From contig CAZUGO010000090.1 of assembly GCA_964619935.1 (NCBI GenBank), positions 1 through 64,000 of the forward strand: a stretch of 64,000 nucleotides of DNA, read 5' to 3'. This document shows, piece after piece, positions 8,487 to 18,012 of this stretch. Under the pieces are notes generated by a model. It saw only the letters and a program-made list of their open reading frames with translations. It was not told where the DNA came from and ran no database searches. The stretch is from CAZUGO01 sp964619935 (GTDB taxonomy: Bacteria > Planctomycetota > Phycisphaerae > UBA1845 > CAIVHJ01). Numbering within the stretch: the stretch's first letter is position 1; every line of letters begins with the position of its first letter. The translations under genes and the position numbers were made by a program.

Positions 8487-8585
8487 TGAATGCAGACATC
8501 CCTGGGCCTCCAAGGCAGGTGGGTCGGGGCTGCGGGTGCCACAGGGAGAGGATCCACCCTTCGTGAGCGGGGGCGGTTTCTGGCG

Positions 8586-9380
8586 CTAGAAGCGCACCGC
8601 GACCCCCTGGGACTGCAGTTGCTTCTGAATGGTCTCGGCGTCGCGGTACTCCACTTCGAAACGGCGGTTGATGACGTTGGTGCCCCCGGCGTGGGGGCCG
8701 ACCAGTTGGTCATCACGAGTTCCGACCATGTCCCGCAGAAACACCGCTTCGGCGAAGGCCGCCTGGTAGGCGTTGTGGATGTGGTCCCAGACGGTCTGCG
8801 GTTCCTCGATGAACCGGGGCGGCGTCCGCTGCTTGATCTTGCGGCCATCCAGGAAGCCGAAGTGTTCCTTGACGTAATCGAACTCGCCTTCGGCGACGGT
8901 CAGCTCGGCGCCCCCGAGCTGATTGGCAGACGACGGGCGGTAGGTCATGGTCAGCGGGGACGCGCCGCGCGGAAATCCGATCACCGCCGCCGGGCAACTG
9001 AACAAGCGCCGGGCGGGCTCCGACTGTCCGGGGAACAGCAGGTTGGGCAGCGACAGCGGCCAGTGCTTGCGATCGAAGGGGTCGATCATGTCATTGGATG
9101 ACACGCCATCCCCGAAACCGGGGACCGGCTGGTTGTCCGGGCCGATGGCTCCGCCGTTGGTCATCGGCGAGATCGCAAACGGCAGCCGACCTTCGTGCTC
9201 CACCGAGTAGGCCCACAGCGCATCCCGGAGGTCTTTGAGCTGGGCCTGGCAGACGATGCTGCGGGCCTGGTTGCGGGCGCCCTGGAGCGACGGCATGATC
9301 AGGCTCACCAGGACGCCGATGATGCTGATCACCACCAGCAGCTCCACCAGCGTGAATCCGCGACGTCGAGAGGTCTTCAT
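8586..9380 (-). CDS. Prepilin-like protein with type II secretion/type IV pilin N-terminal methylation signal
   Basis: This 264-residue protein begins with a short basic leader (MKTSRRRG), then FTLVELLVVISIIGVLVSLI, the classic prepilin peptidase cleavage and methylation signal with Glu at +5 and one hydrophobic helix. The rest is a globular domain of the kind abundant in planctomycetes, where such pseudopilin-like proteins (including the DUF1559 group) exist in many copies. A perfect AGGAG lies about five bases upstream of the ATG. It starts 21 bp after the dockerin-protein stop, so the two are probably an operon. Surface or envelope location is inferred, and its exact role is unknown. Confidence 0.85.
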   Translation of the reverse strand: MKTSRRRGFTLVELLVVISIIGVLVSLIMPSLQGARNQARSIVCQAQLKDLRDALWAYSVEHEGRLPFAISPMTNGGAIGPDNQPVPGFGDGVSSNDMIDPFDRKHWPLSLPNLLFPGQSEPARRLFSCPAAVIGFPRGASPLTMTYRPSSANQLGGAELTVAEGEFDYVKEHFGFLDGRKIKQRTPPRFIEEPQTVWDHIHNAYQAAFAEAVFLRDMVGTRDDQLVGPHAGGTNVINRRFEVEYRDAETIQKQLQSQGVAVRF

Positions 9381-9401
9381 GACATCTCCTTTCGGTCGGG
9401 C

Positions 9402-10739
9402 CTAGGTCCAGGCGCCCAAGAGGGCCGCCAGGTCCGCCGCATTCACCAGACCGTCCTGATTGAGATCCGCCGGGCAGCACGGGGTTTCGTTCGGCCCCCA
9501 ACTGCCCAGCAGGGCGGCGAGGTCGGCCGCATTGACCACCCCGTCGTCATTCAGATCAGGAACGGGCGCTGCACAGCTCTGGGCGATGAGCACCACGTCG
9601 TACGCGACGGTGTCGGTGAACACCGGGTCGTTGCTGTTGTTGATGCCGAAGCCCGCCGACTCCAGGTACACCAAGCCCGACGCCGTCGGTTCCGCCAGCG
9701 GCAGGACCACCGCATCGAGATAGCCGCCCAGGTCACCGCCGAAGTCACTCAGGGCGACGCCGCCATTGCCGGCTGCGCTGTAGACGTCCGAGGGAATGCC
9801 GTCGGACACCGTGGCGCTGCCGCCGGCCAGTCCATTCGCGGTGTCGTAGGGATTGCCGACTTCCGAGGTGTCGACCAGCGGCCACAGCGTGGTGCCCAAG
9901 CCTTCGCCCGCCAGCACCGGAAACAGGCCGGTCTGCCCGTCGCGCAAGATCAACCAGCCGCGGAGCGTGCCCAGGTACTGCAAACTGCCCAGGGTGCTGG
10001 CGGTTGACGACGTGTCCAGCAAGGTGTCCTGCCAGAACTCGTAGCCGAGGTCTTCGATGCGGTACACGCCGGTCAGGCGGTTGCTGAGGCCCGGGAATGC
10101 CGACACCGTGCCGGTGCGGGTATCGATCGCAGGGTTGATCGGTCCGGTTTGGGTACCGTCGGGCTCGGTGCCCGCCATGGTGGTGACCACGACCGCGATG
10201 TCCGCCGGCACGCCCGGGCCGCCCTCGTTGGTTCCCGTGGCGTCCAAGCCGGCAAGCGAAACGGTTCCGGCGCCCAGGTCAAAGTCCAGATCCACGAAGC
10301 TGAAACTGCCGGGGATGGGCACCGCGGCGACATCGAACACCGGAATCAGGCTGCGGGTGCCGTTGTCCAGATCACCGTCCAGGTCCAGCAGCGGGCCACC
10401 CAGAAAGTCGATCCCCATCAGCGGCACCACCTGGGGCCCGGCCGGCACCGAACCTCGCTTGAACGTGAAGCTCAGTGAGCCGAAGGCGTTGGGTTCAAAG
10501 AGCGGAGTGCCAGACCCCAGGAAGGTCACAGCCGGACCGACGTCCGCGGTTCCCGCCAGCCGTTGCCCGTCGAAGAACGTGCCCGGAAATCCAGGCCCCG
10601 GCACGGGCGGCAGCGGCCGCGATGACCCGGGAAACAGACCGGCGTCCACGCCGGTCATCAGCCGAAATTCCTCGGCCGAGGCCGACGTGCACCCCAGCGC
10701 CACGAACCCGACCATGCAGATCGCAATACGATTGATCAT
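9402..10739 (-). CDS. Secreted protein with C-terminal dockerin-type repeats
   Basis: The protein is about 445 residues. The ATG at 10739 is preferred over an upstream TTG because GGTGG lies nine bases before it and it leads straight into a signal sequence (MINRIAICMVGFVALGC then TSASAEE). That could be cut by signal peptidase I after ASA or read as a lipobox ending GC. The middle is beta-rich and Gly/Thr/Asp-rich with no recognised domain. The C-terminus carries two dockerin-like calcium-binding repeats, DLNDDGVVNAADLAALLGSW and a second DLNQDGLVNAADLAALLGAW, a signature typical of Phycisphaerae secreted proteins. Function is unknown. Confidence 0.82.
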   Translation of the reverse strand: MINRIAICMVGFVALGCTSASAEEFRLMTGVDAGLFPGSSRPLPPVPGPGFPGTFFDGQRLAGTADVGPAVTFLGSGTPLFEPNAFGSLSFTFKRGSVPAGPQVVPLMGIDFLGGPLLDLDGDLDNGTRSLIPVFDVAAVPIPGSFSFVDLDFDLGAGTVSLAGLDATGTNEGGPGVPADIAVVVTTMAGTEPDGTQTGPINPAIDTRTGTVSAFPGLSNRLTGVYRIEDLGYEFWQDTLLDTSSTASTLGSLQYLGTLRGWLILRDGQTGLFPVLAGEGLGTTLWPLVDTSEVGNPYDTANGLAGGSATVSDGIPSDVYSAAGNGGVALSDFGGDLGGYLDAVVLPLAEPTASGLVYLESAGFGINNSNDPVFTDTVAYDVVLIAQSCAAPVPDLNDDGVVNAADLAALLGSWGPNETPCCPADLNQDGLVNAADLAALLGAWT

Positions 10740-10883
10740 GTCGTGCAACCACCTTTCAGAAAATCAAACGCGAGCCGGTTTCCTGCGAAAGGCCATCCGC
10801 GGATCCGAGCCGAACTCCAGGTGCGCGGCGCCGGAAGGTGCAGCCGCGCCGCCAGGACGGCCGGCAGATGGCCCAAGAATCTC

Positions 10884-11417
10884 TTAGGAAACGCAGCGCG
10901 CCGGTGGTGAGCGCGGAATCAGAGGGGTCAGGGGAATCTGGCGGAGCCTGGGGACCACGTCGAGGGCGCAGCACCACTGGCGAAAGCGGGGTCGCAGGGT
11001 TTCGCCGCGAATGGTGTGGACCCAATTGCAGAAGCCATGGACCAGCCGCCGCGAGCAGATCAAGGTCGAAATCAGCAGCAGCTCGGTGAGTACTGCCACA
11101 CCGTGATTCTGGACGGCGGCGCCGCTGGGGCCCGGCAGCACGTTCCAGTGGATCAAGGCCACGGCAATGATGAGGGTTGCCGCGGATCGGCGATCGGTCC
11201 GGACTCGCAGCCAGGCGACATCCACAATCTTGGCGACGAAGAAGGCGTTGGCCAGCAGCAGCACCACGAAGGCCACGGCCTCGGTGGTGGGTGAGTCCAT
11301 GAACAGGCCGAAGCGCCGCCACAGTGCCGGGCCATGACCCAGAAGCATGAGCAGCCACAAGCCGCGCCACAAGGCTGGGGCGTGTAGGCGAATGAGTTTG
11401 GTCCAACGGTTCATCAT
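10884..11417 (-). CDS. Small multi-pass membrane protein of unknown function
   Basis: From the ATG pair at 11417/11414 this encodes about 177 residues with roughly four hydrophobic segments: LWRGLWLLMLLGHG, AVAFVVLLLANAFFVAKIV, AATLIIAVALIHW and GVAVLTELLLISTLI. The C-terminal 50 residues are basic and less structured. I do not recognise the family. The gene stands alone on the minus strand, about 145 bp before the dockerin-protein start. The hydrophobic pattern supports a real gene, but the start and the low-complexity tail are uncertain. Confidence 0.55.
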   Translation of the reverse strand: MMNRWTKLIRLHAPALWRGLWLLMLLGHGPALWRRFGLFMDSPTTEAVAFVVLLLANAFFVAKIVDVAWLRVRTDRRSAATLIIAVALIHWNVLPGPSGAAVQNHGVAVLTELLLISTLICSRRLVHGFCNWVHTIRGETLRPRFRQWCCALDVVPRLRQIPLTPLIPRSPPARCVS

Positions 11418-11955
11418 GATGTTCGCACGTGGCATTGGCACCGGCTGCCGGTATTGTAACCCCTTCGCGACAATCTTCCTTCGATCCGGCCCCAAAATCC
11501 ACTAATCCGCCGGCCGGGTCGGTCGAGATCGTCGAACGGGCGACCCAGACCCGCGCACCCGACCCGCTGCGCTGCAACCGCAGGGGGCTGCCTGCCTGCC
11601 GACTCTGGTTGGCAACTCCTGTGCCGCTCCCGGCGGTGCCGGTCGTCGCGCGGACGCGCGTTCGCCCGGGTTTCAAGCCGGCGGATTCTTCGCTAACCTC
11701 TTGGGGCAACCGTGGCTGCAACGCAGACGTTGCGTTCATGCCGGCCGCCCGGGGTTTGCGGACCACCGGATTCGGGAGCACCCGGATGGTGCCGAGAAGA
11801 CCGCCGCGGTTGTGCAAAAGCGCTTTGAAGTGCGGGATTCTCCGCGGGTGGGTCCCCCCGGGGCGGACGCAGCGGCGTATATATTAGTTGAATCCTGCCA
11901 CCTTTCAGCAGCCTGTTCCGGCCGGCCCGACAGCCGGGCAAGGTTCCGAGGTGCG
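11418..11955. other. Divergent intergenic region, no gene recognised
   Basis: These 538 bases separate the minus-strand membrane protein from the plus-strand GT-C/TPR gene. Open frames here show no recognisable domain or plausible start. A TATATATT run at 11878-11885 could be the -10 of a promoter for the downstream gene. GAGGTGCG lies just before the ATG at 11956. Confidence 0.4.
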
Positions 11956-14409
11956 ATGCGCCCTGCCGCAAACCACATCATATCGCCGCATGACCCGGGC
12001 CGACGCTCCGGGTCGCGGGCGCTCCTCGGCGCGCTGCTGCTGGTGGCGGCCGGGCTGGTGGTGGGCTGGCCGACGCTGCGGGGCGGCTACCTGAGCGGCG
12101 ACGATGAACAGTTGGTGATGAACCACGCCCTGGTGAACCACCCGTCGCTGGGTCACGCCGTCACGTTGTTCAGGATCCTGCACCGCGACTTGTACCAGCC
12201 GTTGCCGCTGCTCACCTTCCAGGTTCAGTTCGCCCTGCACGGCGGCACAGTCTGGCTGCTGCATCTGGGCAATGTTCTGTTGCACATTGGGACCGGCTTG
12301 CTGATCTGGAGGTTCCTGGTGCGCCTGGTCGGCGGGCACCTGTCGCCCTTGCTGGCGGCATTGCTGTTCTTGCTGCACCCGCTCAATGCCGAGTGCCTGG
12401 CCTGGCTCAACGGCCGCATGATCATGATGAACACTGCCTTCACCATACTCACGGTGATGGCGTTCGACCGCTGGTCAGAACCGCTGTGGTCGCCGCCGGC
12501 GGGTCGGCACCGGCCCGCGGGGTGGCTCGGCGCCGGCGTCACGCTGCTGGCCGGAGTGGCCGCGATGATCAGCAAGGCCTGGATCACGTTGCCCTTGCTC
12601 CTCTTGTTATTGCCGTTGTGGCGGCGCTATCGTCCGAACCGGCGGTGGTGGGCTTTGTGGGGCGTGCTGCTGGCCGTCACCGCAGGGTTCGTCTACTTGA
12701 ACGTGGGGGCGACCGACGCCAGCGGCTTGTTCGAAGGCGCTGAGAAGCAGTTGCACGGTCCGGTCCCGGCCCGCATGCTCCTGGCCTTGGGCTGGTACGT
12801 CACGCACTATTTCTGGCCGGCGGGGTTGTCGCCGTATTACGCACCGCCCAAGGAGATCGCCTGGACCGACGGCGGCGTGCTGCTGGGGCTGGCAGTTCTT
12901 GGGGCCATGGTGCCGATCGCGGTGGCATCCTGGCGGCGCACGCGGGTGACGGCGCTTGGTCTGGGTTGGTTCCTGGTCGCGATCGCACCGGGGTTGCTGA
13001 CCGTCATGGCCCGAAACCTGATGGTCGCCGATCGCTACACCTACCTGGCGAACGTCGGGTTGCACTGGAGTGTGGCCCACTGGCTGAGCGTGGTCCTGGA
13101 TCGATGCACCGGCCGGTCCCGGCCGCTGCTGGGCGCGGCGATTGCGGGCCTGGCCCTGGCGCTTGCCACCGTCAGCCGGCTGACCGCATCCTACTACCAC
13201 GACGATGATGCCAAGATCAAGCGGGTGCTGGCTTGCTTCCCCGACCATCCGACGCTGTTGACCACCTCGGGCTGGTTCCATTTCGAGCGCGGTGATTACG
13301 AAGGCGCGCTGCGGCTGGCGAACGAGGAGCTGGCCCGCTTCCGGGATGACGCGGTGGCCTACTACCGGGCCAAGAATCTACGGGCCATCGCCGAATACTA
13401 TCGGTCGGGCGACCTGGCTGCTGCCGAGCATGATCTGCGCGATGCCATCGCCGCCGCACCGGAATACGCCAAGAGCTACTACCGCCTGGGCATGATCTAT
13501 CACGATCGCGGGCGTGACGCGGAGGCCGTCTCGTTGCTGGAGACCGCCATCGAGAAGGCACCCGGGTTCAACCCTGCGATCAATCTTCTGGCCCGCATCT
13601 ATCGCCAGCAGAACCGCCTGGACCTGGCTGCCGAATGGTATCGCAAGGCATTGGACAGCGCCCACGGCTACGACGTCGCCGCGATCAACGCCTTGGGAGA
13701 AATCGAGATCGAGCGCGGCGACTACGAATCCGCCGTGGGCCGCTACCGCGACCTGCTGGCGTGGCATCCGCTGGACGTTCGGGCCCGGATCAACCTGGCG
13801 TTAGCGTGGCGCCTGCTGGGGCGTGACCGTGAAGCGGCGGCCGAGTGCGACTACCTGCTCGCCAACCATCCCGGGGATCTGCGGGCGTTGGTGGCCGCCA
13901 CCGACTATTTGCGCACCCGGCAGCGATATCGCGATGCGGCCGCGGTCTGGTCGCAAGCGTTGGCCGCTGAGCCGCAGCGCCAGGACTTGCAGGCCTGGAC
14001 GGCATTGCATCAATGGTACGCCGGCGACCTGGCGGCCACCCGGCGGCTGCTCGGTCAGGTTCCCGAGCCAGGGCCACCCATTGCGCCCCTGGTGCGCCTG
14101 TTGCTCGCGGTCCGGGAAGGTCGCGAGGCCGAGGTGTTGCAGGGCACCGCCGACTGGTCCGACGGTCCGGTCGGATTCGGGGCCGCGCGGTCGACCTATG
14201 CCCTGGAGGCCCTGGAATTTGCCGCCCAACTGGAACCAGAATCCCCGTGGCCTTACTATGTCACCGCTGCGGTGCTCCTGGCGAAGCGGCAGTTTGCGCT
14301 GGCCCAGGCATTCCGCGAAGGATTCGCGGCCCGCAGCCGGGCGCCAGAGGCGCACCGACAACTGGACACCCTGTTTGAAAGCGCCACCGCCGGAAGCCCT
14401 CATGAGTAG
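11956..14409 (+). CDS. TMTC-like membrane glycosyltransferase (GT-C) with C-terminal TPR repeats
   Basis: The protein is 817 residues from the ATG at 11956, chosen for the GAG-containing ribosome site and the hydrophobic helix that follows. The N-terminal half (to about residue 420) has around ten membrane helices. An acidic first loop has SGDDEQL, followed by LYQPLPLLTFQ and HPLNAECLAWLNGR, the pattern of PMT/TMTC-type GT-C enzymes using lipid-linked sugars. The C-terminal half is built of TPR-like helical pairs. The family O-glycosylates extracytoplasmic proteins in eukaryotes, and bacterial substrates are unknown. The stop overlaps the signal peptidase start by 8 bp, suggesting translational coupling and a shared role at the export machinery. 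Confidence 0.8.
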   Translation: MRPAANHIISPHDPGRRSGSRALLGALLLVAAGLVVGWPTLRGGYLSGDDEQLVMNHALVNHPSLGHAVTLFRILHRDLYQPLPLLTFQVQFALHGGTVWLLHLGNVLLHIGTGLLIWRFLVRLVGGHLSPLLAALLFLLHPLNAECLAWLNGRMIMMNTAFTILTVMAFDRWSEPLWSPPAGRHRPAGWLGAGVTLLAGVAAMISKAWITLPLLLLLLPLWRRYRPNRRWWALWGVLLAVTAGFVYLNVGATDASGLFEGAEKQLHGPVPARMLLALGWYVTHYFWPAGLSPYYAPPKEIAWTDGGVLLGLAVLGAMVPIAVASWRRTRVTALGLGWFLVAIAPGLLTVMARNLMVADRYTYLANVGLHWSVAHWLSVVLDRCTGRSRPLLGAAIAGLALALATVSRLTASYYHDDDAKIKRVLACFPDHPTLLTTSGWFHFERGDYEGALRLANEELARFRDDAVAYYRAKNLRAIAEYYRSGDLAAAEHDLRDAIAAAPEYAKSYYRLGMIYHDRGRDAEAVSLLETAIEKAPGFNPAINLLARIYRQQNRLDLAAEWYRKALDSAHGYDVAAINALGEIEIERGDYESAVGRYRDLLAWHPLDVRARINLALAWRLLGRDREAAAECDYLLANHPGDLRALVAATDYLRTRQRYRDAAAVWSQALAAEPQRQDLQAWTALHQWYAGDLAATRRLLGQVPEPGPPIAPLVRLLLAVREGREAEVLQGTADWSDGPVGFGAARSTYALEALEFAAQLEPESPWPYYVTAAVLLAKRQFALAQAFREGFAARSRAPEAHRQLDTLFESATAGSPHE

Positions 14410-16147
14410 TTCCACCGTTCAGCCTGTAATGCCCGTCGAGCAACCCGACAACGTCAAGGACACCATTGAATCGCTGGTGGTCGCCTTCATCCTGGCTTTT
14501 GTGTTTCGCGGGTTTCTGGTGGAAGCCTTCGTGATCCCGACGGGATCGATGGCGCCCACGTTGTACGGCAAGCACGGCACCCAGATTTGCCCCGATTGCG
14601 GCTGGGAGTTTGCTTACGGTCTGCCGGATCGCTATCCCGAACCGGACCAGATTATCTGTCCGAATTGCTCGTGGACGTCGACGGCCCACGAGGATCTGCC
14701 GTACCACGCCCCGGGCCGGGCCTGCAAGCTGTATGACCGCTGGTTCGATCCGACGCTGCCGATGGTCGATCCGGCGACCGCCGAGCGGGTGGCCCACCTG
14801 GATTTCATGCCGCGCAGCGGCGACCGCATCCTGGTGTTCAAGTGGCCATTTGACCTGGGCGGCCCGTCACTGGGGCCGCATCATTGGGACGTCGTGGTCT
14901 TCAAGAACCCGCAGAACGGAGAGGACAACTACATCAAGCGCCTGATCGGAATGCCGGGCGAGGTGCTGGAAATCATCGATGGCGACATCTATTCCTGCCC
15001 GCTCGAGGACGTGGATCCCCAGACCGCTCAGTTGATGTTCGAGGTCATCGACATCAAGCATCAGATGCTGCGGGCCTCCGACAGCCGCGATTGGCACGAG
15101 TTGCAGATTGCCGAGCGCCAGCAGACCATCACCCGGGCGCTGGACGGTCTGCTGCGCATCCGGCGGAAGACCCCGGTGGCCCAGAAAGCGCTGTGGCATG
15201 TGGTCTTCGACCAGGACCACCTGCCGCGGTCCGGGCGGCTGGCGCCTCCGGCATGGGTGCCGGTGGACCTGGCCAGCGCCTGGGATGCCCGCACCCCGCG
15301 GATCCGTTTTCGCGGGCTCGACGTCGACCGCCAGGTCATCGCGTTTTCCAACAAGGACATCGAAGATGTGTACGCCTATAATCGCCGCCGCGGGGGCGAG
15401 CCTTTGGATGCGGTGGGCGACTTGTCCCTGCGGTTTGTGCTGGTCCCGGGCGATTCCATCGGGGACGGCGTGTTGGGTTTGACGCTCACTCAGCGGCAGG
15501 ACCAGTTCACCCTGGAGTTGTCGCCCAGTGGGGCCATCGTGTTGAAGTGGTCGGCAATCGGGGCGGCCCGCTCGCAGCAGGTGCTCGCCGCCGGGCAGGT
15601 GCCGCCGTGGCAGCCCGGCATCCCGTTCGGGGTCGAGTTCGCCAACGTCGACTACCAGGTCTCCGTGAGGATCAACGGGCAGGATCCCCCGGTCTTGTTG
15701 ACCCAAGACCAGGACTACGCACCGCAGTTGGCTTCGCTTCGGGAAGCCCCGGCCCGCCGGCGCTCGCACGTGCAGATGTTCGCCGATCATCTGGATGTGA
15801 CCCTGGACCACGTGCAGCTGTGCCGGGATGTGTACTACAAGAACAGCAGCCGGAAGGAGTACCCGGGGTGGGGCGCCATGGGCAACCCCATCCTGTTGCG
15901 GGCGGGTGAGTATTTTGTTTTGGGAGACAACAGCCCGGCCAGCCAGGATTCCCGTTTGTGGAATCAGCCGGGTGACTATCTCTTGAAGCGGGGGCCGGCC
16001 TACCAGCTCGGGACCGTGCCGGGCGACCAGTTGATCGGGCAGGCCTTTTTTGTCTACTGGCCCAGTGGGTACCGCATTCGCTGGCTGCCGATCTTGAAGA
16101 ACTTCGGGGTGATCCCCAACGCCGGGAAAATGCGCTGGATTCGCTAG
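14402..16147 (+). CDS. lepB: Signal peptidase I, large planctomycete form
   Basis: The ATG at 14402 (inside the end of the previous gene) gives 581 residues, roughly twice the usual length. One membrane helix (about 24-40) precedes the catalytic box IPTGSMAPTL with Ser49. The general-base region NYIKRLIGMPGE contains Lys179, and the conserved GDNSPASQDSR box lies near the C-terminus. Two insertions account for the size: a cysteine pair region just after the Ser box (CPDCG near 63, CPNC near 87) that looks like a zinc ribbon, and a beta-rich segment of about 300 residues after the Lys box. It removes signal peptides from exported proteins at the inner membrane. Confidence 0.93.
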   Translation: MSSSTVQPVMPVEQPDNVKDTIESLVVAFILAFVFRGFLVEAFVIPTGSMAPTLYGKHGTQICPDCGWEFAYGLPDRYPEPDQIICPNCSWTSTAHEDLPYHAPGRACKLYDRWFDPTLPMVDPATAERVAHLDFMPRSGDRILVFKWPFDLGGPSLGPHHWDVVVFKNPQNGEDNYIKRLIGMPGEVLEIIDGDIYSCPLEDVDPQTAQLMFEVIDIKHQMLRASDSRDWHELQIAERQQTITRALDGLLRIRRKTPVAQKALWHVVFDQDHLPRSGRLAPPAWVPVDLASAWDARTPRIRFRGLDVDRQVIAFSNKDIEDVYAYNRRRGGEPLDAVGDLSLRFVLVPGDSIGDGVLGLTLTQRQDQFTLELSPSGAIVLKWSAIGAARSQQVLAAGQVPPWQPGIPFGVEFANVDYQVSVRINGQDPPVLLTQDQDYAPQLASLREAPARRRSHVQMFADHLDVTLDHVQLCRDVYYKNSSRKEYPGWGAMGNPILLRAGEYFVLGDNSPASQDSRLWNQPGDYLLKRGPAYQLGTVPGDQLIGQAFFVYWPSGYRIRWLPILKNFGVIPNAGKMRWIR

Positions 16148-16517
16148 CCGGCATTTGGGATCGCCTGCCGCAGCACGCAACGGGCAGGTGTCAAGTTGCG
16201 GATCGCGATGCTTTATCCACATTGTGATTCCAGCAACCCGGCCAGGGGCTGGGACGGGTTTGCGACGGCGGGCGACCTGCCGGGCGCGGCGGCGGTGCTC
16301 CGGGTGGGTTCGACCCTCGCCGGACGCGACCTAATCCGTTATGCTATTGGTGGTTAGAGTCGGCCGGGTCGCTCCCAGGGCACGGGCCGGAATCGTGGTC
16401 AGCGGTTTGTTCGTTGGTTTCGGCGCGGCGGCGCACCCCCGGCGCACCGGCGGGGCGGCGCGCGGGCTTTTCAACAGGATATCCACCGGGCGGCTCCAGG
16501 CCCGGAAGGCGCGATTC
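16148..16517. other. Intergenic region upstream of the LptB-like gene
   Basis: No gene is recognised in these 370 bases. A single TTATCCACA (16213-16221) matches a DnaA box, but it is isolated and not accompanied by an origin-like AT-rich region. The promoter for the ABC gene probably lies here. GGAAGG sits about 10 bases before the ATG at 16518. Confidence 0.35.
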
Positions 16518-17267
16518 ATGGCTGGCTCCTTGCTGTTGCAAACCAAGGGCTTGGTGAAGACCTACAATGGTCGGCGGGTGGTCGACCAGGTTGCCTTCGA
16601 CGTGGGGGAGGGCGAGATCGTCGGTTTGCTGGGTCGCAACGGGGCGGGCAAGACCACCTCATTTCGGATCACCGTGGGGATGATCGAGCCGGACGCGGGC
16701 GAAGTGTTGCTGGCCGGCGAGCCGGTGGGCCGACTGCCGATGTATCAGCGCGCCCGCCGCGGCATGGGGTACCTGTCCCAGGAACCCAGTGTGTTTCAAC
16801 GCCTGACCGTGCAGGACAACCTGCTGGCCATCCTGGAGACGGTCAAGGGTCTGGACCGCGGCGCCCGTCTCGACCAGGCCCGCAGTCTGATGAACCGCTT
16901 CGGGTTGGCGATCAACGCGCGCCAGATGGCTCGAACGCTGTCCGGCGGTGAACGCCGCAAACTCGAGATCGCCAGGGCGCTGATCACCAACCCGCAACTG
17001 CTGCTGCTCGATGAGCCGTTCAGTGGGGTGGACCCCATTGCCGTGCAGGACCTGCAGCGCGAGATCCTCAAGCTGCGCGAGGAGCACGGCATCTCCATCC
17101 TGTTGACCGACCACAATGTCCGGGAGACCCTGACGGTGACCGACCGTTCCTACATCATTGACGAGGGCAAAGTGCTTCGCCACGGCAGCCCTCGGGACTT
17201 GATCAACGATCCGCTGGTGCGGCGGACCTACCTCGGCGACATCTTCCGCGGAGACGAATTCGACTAG
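16518..17267 (+). CDS. lptB: LPS export ABC transporter ATPase, LptB-like
   Basis: This is a 249-residue ABC ATPase. Walker A is GRNGAGKT, the Q-loop sits in MGYLSQEPSVF, the signature is LSGGERRKLEIARAL, Walker B is LLLLDEPFSGVD, and the switch His is in LTDHNVRET. The LSQEPSVFQRLTVQDN segment and the GVDPIAVQDLQ ending of Walker B are characteristic of LptB, the cytoplasmic ATPase powering lipopolysaccharide transport through LptFG. A longer open frame starts at 16341, but the ATG at 16518 has a ribosome site and begins with the family sequence. No LptF/G/C genes are adjacent. A PhoU-like gene follows 9 bp downstream, so the two are probably cotranscribed. Confidence 0.88.
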   Translation: MAGSLLLQTKGLVKTYNGRRVVDQVAFDVGEGEIVGLLGRNGAGKTTSFRITVGMIEPDAGEVLLAGEPVGRLPMYQRARRGMGYLSQEPSVFQRLTVQDNLLAILETVKGLDRGARLDQARSLMNRFGLAINARQMARTLSGGERRKLEIARALITNPQLLLLDEPFSGVDPIAVQDLQREILKLREEHGISILLTDHNVRETLTVTDRSYIIDEGKVLRHGSPRDLINDPLVRRTYLGDIFRGDEFD

Positions 17268-17276
17268 GTCACACCC

Positions 17277-17981
17277 ATGCTCAAGAACCTTTCCGACGCC
17301 CACCGGCACGATGCCTTCGGGCCGATGTTTCACCAGCTCGACGACATGCTGATCAAGTCCGAGTGGGTGTTCTCACAGACCAGCCCGGAAAATGTTCGGA
17401 CCGCCGATGTCAGCTCCTTGTATGAGGACATTTACGACCACGACCGCCAGATCAACAGTCTGGAGCGGAGCATTCGCAACGACGTGCTGCGATATCTCGC
17501 TGCCCATGGCGCCGGGGAAGCCAGTACCTGCCTGATGTTGATGGTGGTTATCAAGGACGCCGAGCGCATCGGTGACTACTGCAAGAACATCTTCGAGGTG
17601 CTGCTGTATTGCGGGCCGTCGCGCTACGCCTCGGTACACGTCGGCGAATTCCAGCTCATTCGCGGGCAGGTCCGCACCATGCTGCCGCTGACCCGCCAGG
17701 CGTGTTCGCGGGGCGACCTGGCGGCCGCCCAGCAGGTCATCCACGCGGCCGGTGGGGTGTCCCGGCAAACCGATTTTATGGTGCAGCAGATTCTGGAGGC
17801 GACCGATTCCGAAGTCCCGGAACCAGCCGCCCAAGTGCTGCTGGCCAGGCACTACAAGCGGATCAGCTCGCACCTGTCGAACATCTGCACGGCGGTGACG
17901 TCACCGGTGGACATGCTGGGCTACCATCATCTCCCCGAGGGGCCCGCCGAAGGCGGCTCGGCCGGCTCGGCCGGGCCTTGA
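17277..17981 (+). CDS. PhoU-like domain protein
   Basis: The protein is 234 residues and entirely helical. It has two PhoU-type three-helix repeats, with the conserved VIKDAERIGDYCKNIFE in the first (compare ExxRIGDxAxNI of PhoU) and a weaker second repeat ending HYKRISSHLSNICTAV. PhoU proteins bind metal clusters and tune phosphate transport or phosphate sensing, but PhoU-like proteins also serve other transporters. No Pst or Na/Pi transporter gene lies beside it. It follows the LptB-like gene by 9 bp. The C-terminus is low-complexity Gly/Ala/Ser. It converges on rho with only 31 bp between stops. Confidence 0.78.
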   Translation: MLKNLSDAHRHDAFGPMFHQLDDMLIKSEWVFSQTSPENVRTADVSSLYEDIYDHDRQINSLERSIRNDVLRYLAAHGAGEASTCLMLMVVIKDAERIGDYCKNIFEVLLYCGPSRYASVHVGEFQLIRGQVRTMLPLTRQACSRGDLAAAQQVIHAAGGVSRQTDFMVQQILEATDSEVPEPAAQVLLARHYKRISSHLSNICTAVTSPVDMLGYHHLPEGPAEGGSAGSAGP

Positions 17982-18012
17982 TCGCGGAGTTTACCGGGGC
18001 GCCCGCTGCCGG

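Noticed and set aside
8283..8489. Small open frame with repeated KWYHHF
   Set aside because: The peptide repeat is just a translation of the palindromic DNA repeat. There is no start signal and no plausible protein.
11429..11887. Possible small gene in the divergent gap
   Set aside because: There is no ribosome site and no hydrophobic or domain pattern, and the composition looks random.
16213..16221. Perfect DnaA box TTATCCACA, possible origin
   Set aside because: It is a single isolated site with no other boxes, no AT-rich unwinding region and no dnaA/dnaN/gyr genes nearby.
14867..16222. Minus-strand open frame of 451 codons
   Set aside because: It is antisense to signal peptidase I, whose catalytic boxes are unambiguous.
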